The position numbers and the translations under genes were made by a program. Below the pieces are notes generated by a model, which saw only the letters and a list, made by a program, of their open reading frames with translations, searched no databases and was not told the origin of the DNA. Shown here piece after piece: positions 14,522 through 18,382 of a stretch of 18,382 nt of DNA. The stretch is from Bacillota bacterium (GTDB taxonomy: Bacteria; Bacillota; Clostridia; Acetivibrionales; DSM-1351), in contig JAEYNY010000194.1 in assembly GCA_023412275.1 (NCBI GenBank), positions 1 to 18,382 of the forward strand. Reading direction: 5' to 3'. Each line of letters opens with the position of its first letter. Position 1 is the stretch's first letter.

Positions 14522-15559
14522 ATGATAAGACTTGAAAACGTAAGTATAGTATTCGGACAGAAAAAGGAAAAAGATATTGTGGCAGTAAAGGACGTATCGC
14601 TTCATATACGCAAAGGCGAGATATTTGGAATAGTAGGCACAAGTGGGGCAGGGAAAAGTAGCCTTATAAGGACACTTAACGGTCTTCAAAAACCAACTTG
14701 CGGGAAAGTCTTTGTGGACGGAGAAGAAATAACAAATGCCCGTGGCAAAAAGCTACGTAACATAAGAAGAAAAATAGGAATGATTTTTCAACACTTTAAC
14801 CTTATATCCAGAAAAACAGTAGGAAAGAACATTGAATTTGCGTTAAAAATTCAGAATTACCCTAAAGAGGATAGGAGTAAAAGAGTAAAGGAACTCCTTG
14901 AATTAGTTGGACTATCCGACAAGGAAAATGTCTTTCCTGCCAAGCTAAGTGGAGGGCAAAAGCAAAGGGTCGCAATAGCAAGGGCTTTAGCCGTAAATCC
15001 AAAGGTTTTGCTATGTGATGAGGCTACCTCCGCTTTAGATGTTAAGACAACTGAAGAAATTTTACAACTGCTTAGGAAAATTAACAAAGAATTTGATATA
15101 ACAATAGTATTTATAACACATCAATTGGAGATAGCTAAAACCTTATTTGACAGAATAGCTGTTATGAGTCAGGGGGTTGTTATAGAAGAAAACGACACTT
15201 ATCAGATATTTGCTTCACCGACAAACGAAATAACACAAAGCCTTATAAAGGACAATATAAAGCTGCCTTCTGAAATTGTTGAATCCCTTGAAAGTGAAAT
15301 TCTAAAGCTTGTTTACAAGGGAGAAAAGAGCGTAGAACCCATTATATCTTTAGCGAATAAAAAGTTTGACGTTATACTTAATATACTTCACGGGAAAATC
15401 GAATATATTAAGGGAAAGCCAATCGGAATTCTTTTTGTTACCCTTGAAGGGACTCAGGAGGAGTGCAACAGGGCAAAGCAGTTTATTTCTGACAACGTAG
15501 AAGAGATAACTATCTACTATGATGGAAAGAAAGGAGACACCGAATGGAACATAGCTTAG
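14522..15559 (+). CDS. metN: Methionine ABC transporter, ATP-binding subunit with NIL domain
   Basis: A 345-residue ATPase that powers methionine import. Walker A GTSGAGKSS (39-47), Q90 of the Q-loop, signature LSGGQ (142-146), Walker B VLLCDE (162-167) and H200 of the switch are intact. Residues about 262-333 form the NIL domain, which in E. coli MetN binds intracellular methionine and shuts transport down; its presence is specific to methionine importers and supports the cargo assignment. GGAGG precedes the ATG. The end overlaps metI by 16 bases, implying coupled translation. Confidence 0.94.
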   Translation: MIRLENVSIVFGQKKEKDIVAVKDVSLHIRKGEIFGIVGTSGAGKSSLIRTLNGLQKPTCGKVFVDGEEITNARGKKLRNIRRKIGMIFQHFNLISRKTVGKNIEFALKIQNYPKEDRSKRVKELLELVGLSDKENVFPAKLSGGQKQRVAIARALAVNPKVLLCDEATSALDVKTTEEILQLLRKINKEFDITIVFITHQLEIAKTLFDRIAVMSQGVVIEENDTYQIFASPTNEITQSLIKDNIKLPSEIVESLESEILKLVYKGEKSVEPIISLANKKFDVILNILHGKIEYIKGKPIGILFVTLEGTQEECNRAKQFISDNVEEITIYYDGKKGDTEWNIA

Positions 15560-16203
15560 AGTTTTTATCCCAATTGGGAAAGGCGTCAAAAGAAACATTA
15601 ATTATGGTTGCCATTGCGACAGTTATTGCCTGTGTATTGGGGCTGCTCTTGGGACTCATTCTTTATATAACCTCAAACAGTCTGCTTTATAAAAACAGGA
15701 CAGTTAATATCCTTGCAGGCTTTATCATAAACATTATAAGATCCATACCGTTTGTTATTCTACTGGTACTTTTAGTTCCTGTAACATCAAAGGTAGTAGG
15801 AACTACCATAGGGCCAAAAGCGGCAGCAGTACCCTTAACGGTTGCATCAATAGCATTTTTTGCAAGGCTTGCGGAAGCTTCCTTTGAAGAGATCGATAAG
15901 GGATTGATAGAGGCTGCATTGGCTATGGGAAGCGGAATAAAGCATATTGTATCAGGTGTATTACTGGTAGAGGCTCTGCCCTCCTTAATAAGGGCTTTGA
16001 CAGTAACCATAATAAGTATTATAGGATATTCGGCAATGGCAGGAACTGTCGGTGGCGGCGGTATTGGAGATTTGGCAGTTAGATTCGGCTATTATAGATA
16101 CCAGATGGATGTAATGTTAACAACAGTTATTTTATTAATAATCGTTGTTCAGGTAATACAGGTATCCGGTGAAAAATTTGCAAAACTATTATCTAAAGAT
16201 TAA
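15544..16203 (+). CDS. metI: Methionine ABC transporter, permease subunit
   Basis: A 219-residue inner-membrane permease with about five hydrophobic helices, the size expected for MetI, which works as a dimer. The coupling helix that contacts MetN is EASFEEIDKGLIEAALAMGSG (111-131), and the family signature GYSAMAGTVGGGGIGDLAVRFGYYRYQ (161-187) is complete. AAGGAG lies upstream of the ATG inside the metN end. It is the last gene of the operon; a terminator begins 19 bases after its stop. Confidence 0.94.
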   Translation: MEHSLEFLSQLGKASKETLIMVAIATVIACVLGLLLGLILYITSNSLLYKNRTVNILAGFIINIIRSIPFVILLVLLVPVTSKVVGTTIGPKAAAVPLTVASIAFFARLAEASFEEIDKGLIEAALAMGSGIKHIVSGVLLVEALPSLIRALTVTIISIIGYSAMAGTVGGGGIGDLAVRFGYYRYQMDVMLTTVILLIIVVQVIQVSGEKFAKLLSKD

Positions 16204-16222
16204 GTATTAGCTTTACCATAAT

Positions 16223-16274
16223 AATAAAGGGGTTGTCTGTCACACAGGATAGGCAGCTCCTTTATTTTATTTAG
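16223..16274 (+). terminator. Terminator closing the nine-gene operon
   Basis: A 19-bp stem (16223-16241 with 16248-16266), unbroken if G-U pairs are allowed, with loop ACACAG and a T-rich tail. It is the first terminator seen after the promoter at 8057, so the genes from the ligase to metI form one unit. Confidence 0.85.
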
Positions 16275-16283
16275 GAAATGGTC

Positions 16284-16312
16284 TGGAACTGGCAATTTAT
16301 ATAGATTATAAT
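16284..16312 (+). promoter_or_regulatory. Weak promoter for the dehydrogenase and methyltransferase genes
   Basis: TGGAAC (16284-16289) and TATAAT (16307-16312) with 17 bp between. A second TATAAT at 16315-16320 could also serve but has a poor -35. The leader of about 75 bases can form CCAGA/TCTGG (16333-16337 with 16348-16352) or, exclusively, CCCT/AGGG (16345-16348 with 16355-16358). Confidence 0.45.
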
Positions 16313-16393
16313 TGTATAATAAATTCTAATAGCCAGAATAAATACCCTCTGGTCAGGGGTTAATACTAATAAGCTAATTAACTGGAGGTAATC

Positions 16394-17353
16394 ATGAAAA
16401 TAGTTGTATTAGACGGACATACACTGAATCCGGGAGACATGTCCTGGGACGCAATGGGACAGCTTGGGGAATTAGTGGTTTACGACAGAACACCGGCTGA
16501 AAAAATAATTGAAAGAATAGATAATGCAGAGATAGTTCTTACAAATAAAGTAATACTAACAAAAGAGATTTTAGATAAAACTCCATCGGTTAAATATATC
16601 GGTATAATGGCAACAGGATATAATGTAGTTGATACTGAATATGCAAAAGAGCTTGGTATTATTGTCACAAATGTGCCAGCCTACAGCACTGATTCCGTAG
16701 CTCAGATGGTGTTTGCATTTATAATGGAGTTTTGTAACCATGTAGGAGAGCACAACAGGGCTGTTCACGAAGGGAAATGGACAAATAGCCCTGATTTCTC
16801 ATTCTGGTATTACCCTCTTATAGAAATAAAAAATAAAACATTAGGTATAATCGGCTTCGGTGCCATAGGACAAAGAGTTGCGCAAATTGCAGAGATATTC
16901 GGTATGCAAGTATTATTCCATAGCAGGACTATTAAACCCGACCTTGAAACAGATAATATAAAATCTGCTACCTTAGAGAAGGTACTTGCCGAGTCCGATT
17001 TTATAACACTAAACTGTCCTCTGACAGAGCAAACAAAAGGTCTTATAAATAAAGACACAATATCTAAAATGAAGGATGGAGCTTTCCTGATAAATACATC
17101 AAGAGGCCCGGTTATAGATGAAAAGGATGTTGCACAGGCATTAAATACCGGTAAACTTGCCGGTATGGGAACAGATGTAATGTCTGTAGAGCCGATACAA
17201 GCTGAAAATCCACTCCTCAGTGCAAAAAACTGCATAATTACCCCACATTTTGCATGGGCTACAAAGGAGGCCCGGGAACGGCTTATGGATACATTAATAA
17301 AAAATATCTCAGCTTATATAAAAGGAACCCCGGTTAATGTTGTTAATAATTAG
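16394..17353 (+). CDS. D-2-hydroxyacid dehydrogenase, glycerate dehydrogenase/hydroxypyruvate reductase-like
   Basis: A 319-residue cytoplasmic NAD(P)H-dependent oxidoreductase reducing a 2-oxoacid to the D-2-hydroxyacid, or the reverse. The start VVLDGHTLNPGD resembles the HprA-type glycerate dehydrogenases. The catalytic triad is R237 (NTSRGPV), E266 (SVEP) and H285 (TPHFAWAT); the nucleotide loop is GFGAIGQ (154-160). The second strand of the nucleotide fold ends in HSRT (176-179) instead of an acidic residue, which usually means NADPH is favoured. GGAGG precedes the ATG. It follows the methionine operon's terminator with its own promoter. Candidate substrates are hydroxypyruvate or glyoxylate, or, by context only, 4-methylthio-2-oxobutyrate. 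Confidence 0.88.
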   Translation: MKIVVLDGHTLNPGDMSWDAMGQLGELVVYDRTPAEKIIERIDNAEIVLTNKVILTKEILDKTPSVKYIGIMATGYNVVDTEYAKELGIIVTNVPAYSTDSVAQMVFAFIMEFCNHVGEHNRAVHEGKWTNSPDFSFWYYPLIEIKNKTLGIIGFGAIGQRVAQIAEIFGMQVLFHSRTIKPDLETDNIKSATLEKVLAESDFITLNCPLTEQTKGLINKDTISKMKDGAFLINTSRGPVIDEKDVAQALNTGKLAGMGTDVMSVEPIQAENPLLSAKNCIITPHFAWATKEARERLMDTLIKNISAYIKGTPVNVVNN

Positions 17354-17385
17354 TAATATTATACTAAGATAGGAGGTGCCTGAAT

Positions 17386-17997
17386 ATGAGCCATATGAGT
17401 AATATTAAAAAGTACTACGAGGATAATTACAAAGAAGGATATCCCGATTACTACATACAAGGGTGGGAAAATAAGGCTGCTCAGGAGATGCGGTTTAAAG
17501 AACTGGTTGGTCATATTAATCTTAACAATAAAAGAATTCTTGATGTGGGTTGTGGAACAGGAAACTTACTGGAGTACATTAATCAGAGATATACCGGATT
17601 TGATTATACAGGGGTGGATATTCTGCCCCACATGATCAATATAGCAGTAGGTAAAAAAATAAAGGGAAGGTTTATATGTTTAGATTTATTTAAGAATAAT
17701 CCCTTCCGGAGCAACTCATTTGATGCAATATTTTCATCAGGAATATTTAATCTTAATTTAGGAAACAACAAGGAATTCCTATTGGATGCCTTGGACGTTT
17801 TCCAAGAGTTATCTAACGAAGTAATATCATTTAATCTCCTTTGGGATAAGTCTCCAGACAGGGAGGATAAATACTTTTATTTTGACCCGGACAAGGTAGA
17901 AGAGTTATTAACAGAAAAGTACGGAATGAATTGGACTGTAGCCGTAGTAAAGGGATATCTGAATAATGATTTTACGGTTTTATTAAAAAAGAAATGA
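17386..17997 (+). CDS. SAM-dependent class I methyltransferase, unknown substrate
   Basis: A 203-residue methyltransferase with a Rossmann fold. Motif I is ILDVGCGTGNLLEYI (residues about 51-65), with the acidic end of the second strand at YTGVDI and motif II-like FDAIFSSGIFN further on. No substrate domain is recognisable. AGGAGG precedes the ATG. It lies 32 bp after the dehydrogenase gene and is probably cotranscribed with it. No clear intrinsic terminator follows; an 8-bp hairpin at 18015-18033 lacks a T run. The link to the dehydrogenase or to methionine metabolism is not evident from sequence. Confidence 0.8.
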   Translation: MSHMSNIKKYYEDNYKEGYPDYYIQGWENKAAQEMRFKELVGHINLNNKRILDVGCGTGNLLEYINQRYTGFDYTGVDILPHMINIAVGKKIKGRFICLDLFKNNPFRSNSFDAIFSSGIFNLNLGNNKEFLLDALDVFQELSNEVISFNLLWDKSPDREDKYFYFDPDKVEELLTEKYGMNWTVAVVKGYLNNDFTVLLKKK

Positions 17998-18094
17998 ATC
18001 CGGCGATAATGATAGTATTATTGAGAATGATACAAAATATAAAAGGATGCATTTTATAAATTAAAATAAACCCCAAAACGAGGATAAAATACAC

Positions 18095-18124
18095 TTGAAG
18101 TAGTAATAAAAGTGGTGATATACT
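18095..18124 (+). promoter_or_regulatory. Upstream promoter (P1) of an rRNA operon
   Basis: TTGAAG (18095-18100) and TATACT (18119-18124), 18 bp apart, in AT-rich DNA after the methyltransferase gene. Tandem promoters are common before ribosomal RNA operons, and this is the upstream one of two. Confidence 0.5.
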
Positions 18125-18171
18125 AGCGTAGCTGTCACAGGCGATACACTAAAAAGTATGAAAAACGTACG

Positions 18172-18204
18172 TTGATTTTTCAGGAAATAATTTCTTGAAA
18201 TCAA
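18172..18204. repeat. Imperfect inverted repeat between the two rRNA promoters
   Basis: TTGATTT at the left and AAATCAA at the right bound two nearly complementary arms ending GGAAA and TTTCTT around TAA. It ends three bases before the -35 box of the downstream promoter. A perfect 10-base palindrome AACGTACGTT (18164-18173) touches its left end. It could be an UP-element region or a protein site; function unknown. Confidence 0.35.
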
Positions 18205-18207
18205 GTG

Positions 18208-18236
18208 TTGACAAAGGCTTGTCAGCGTGGTATTAT
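18208..18236 (+). promoter_or_regulatory. Downstream promoter (P2) of an rRNA operon
   Basis: TTGACA (18208-18213), exactly 17 bp, TATTAT (18231-18236). Transcription should start near 18243. A very strong promoter of the kind that drives rRNA synthesis. Confidence 0.82.
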
Positions 18237-18242
18237 AATAAA

Positions 18243-18382
18243 GCTGATTGCGTTAAAACAAACAGCAGAAACCTTACAAAGCAGTCGTAAGAAGGCTTTA
18301 TGGACTTTGAAAAGTAAACAGTGATAAACATGTAAAGGAACTCGAAAAATTCCGAAATCGTATAACGATTTCAAAATTGAGT
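18243..18382 (+). other. Leader of a ribosomal RNA operon (16S gene just beyond the window)
   Basis: No reading frame is present. The segment TGGACTTTGAAAAGTAAACA (18301-18320) matches the boxA antitermination element of Gram-positive rRNA leaders (CTTTGAAAACT-like), followed by GTGATAAACATGTAAAGGAAC, wording typical of clostridial 16S leaders. Two hairpins are visible: CTTAC/GTAAG (18273-18291) and a perfect 8-bp GAAATCGT/ACGATTTC stem with loop ATA (18354-18372). The conserved 16S start is not reached. Identification rests on boxA, the double promoter and recall of such leaders. Confidence 0.72.

Noticed and set aside
18004..18033. GATAATGATAGTATTATT-like repeats resembling a Fur box
   Set aside because: Only about 13 of 19 bases match the Fur consensus, it follows the methyltransferase stop with no iron gene nearby, and such AT-rich repeats are common here.

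Overview
The window is AT-rich, Gram-positive-type DNA. It carries strong GGAGG-like ribosome binding sites, sigma-A-type promoters and U-tailed hairpin terminators, plus genes of anaerobic ferredoxin metabolism and xylose use. It most resembles a mesophilic, plant-fibre-degrading clostridium of the Ruminiclostridium type. That placement is inferred from gene content and style, not from a marker gene. No mobile element, CRISPR array or tRNA was found.

Left part (1-3063): the end of xylB (xylulokinase), a ROK-family repressor (XylR type) and xylA (class II xylose isomerase), all on the plus strand and closed by a strong terminator. A near-consensus catabolite-repression (cre) site lies just upstream of xylA, and a 12-bp palindrome lies between xylB and the repressor gene. 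The next 464 bp hold no convincing gene, but they contain a promoter-like sequence followed by a plus-strand terminator, so a small RNA is possible.

Middle left (3474-6484, minus strand): nitroreductase, AraC-type regulator and MATE efflux pump, read in that order from a good promoter at 6484-6455. The MATE gene has its own promoter with a palindrome over the start of transcription. Divergently, at 6550-7875, lies a GH4 alpha-glycosidase with its own terminator.

Centre (8057-16274): the most interesting part. A perfect-consensus promoter and a single terminator bracket nine tightly packed genes: a PaaK-like acyl-CoA ligase, a methionine/kynurenine-type aminotransferase, the gamma, delta, alpha and beta subunits of a 2-oxoacid:ferredoxin oxidoreductase, and a complete methionine ABC importer (metQ, metN, metI). 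Together they suggest that imported methionine is transaminated to 4-methylthio-2-oxobutyrate and oxidatively decarboxylated to 3-methylthiopropionyl-CoA with reduction of ferredoxin. The CoA ester would then be cashed in by the ligase, or the whole route could run in reverse. The pathway is inferred; the gene families and the single transcription unit are seen directly.

Right part (16284-17997): a D-2-hydroxyacid dehydrogenase, possibly NADPH-preferring, and a small SAM-dependent methyltransferase under a separate weak promoter. The last 300 bp hold two tandem promoters and a boxA-containing leader typical of a ribosomal RNA operon. The 16S gene itself should start just beyond the window.
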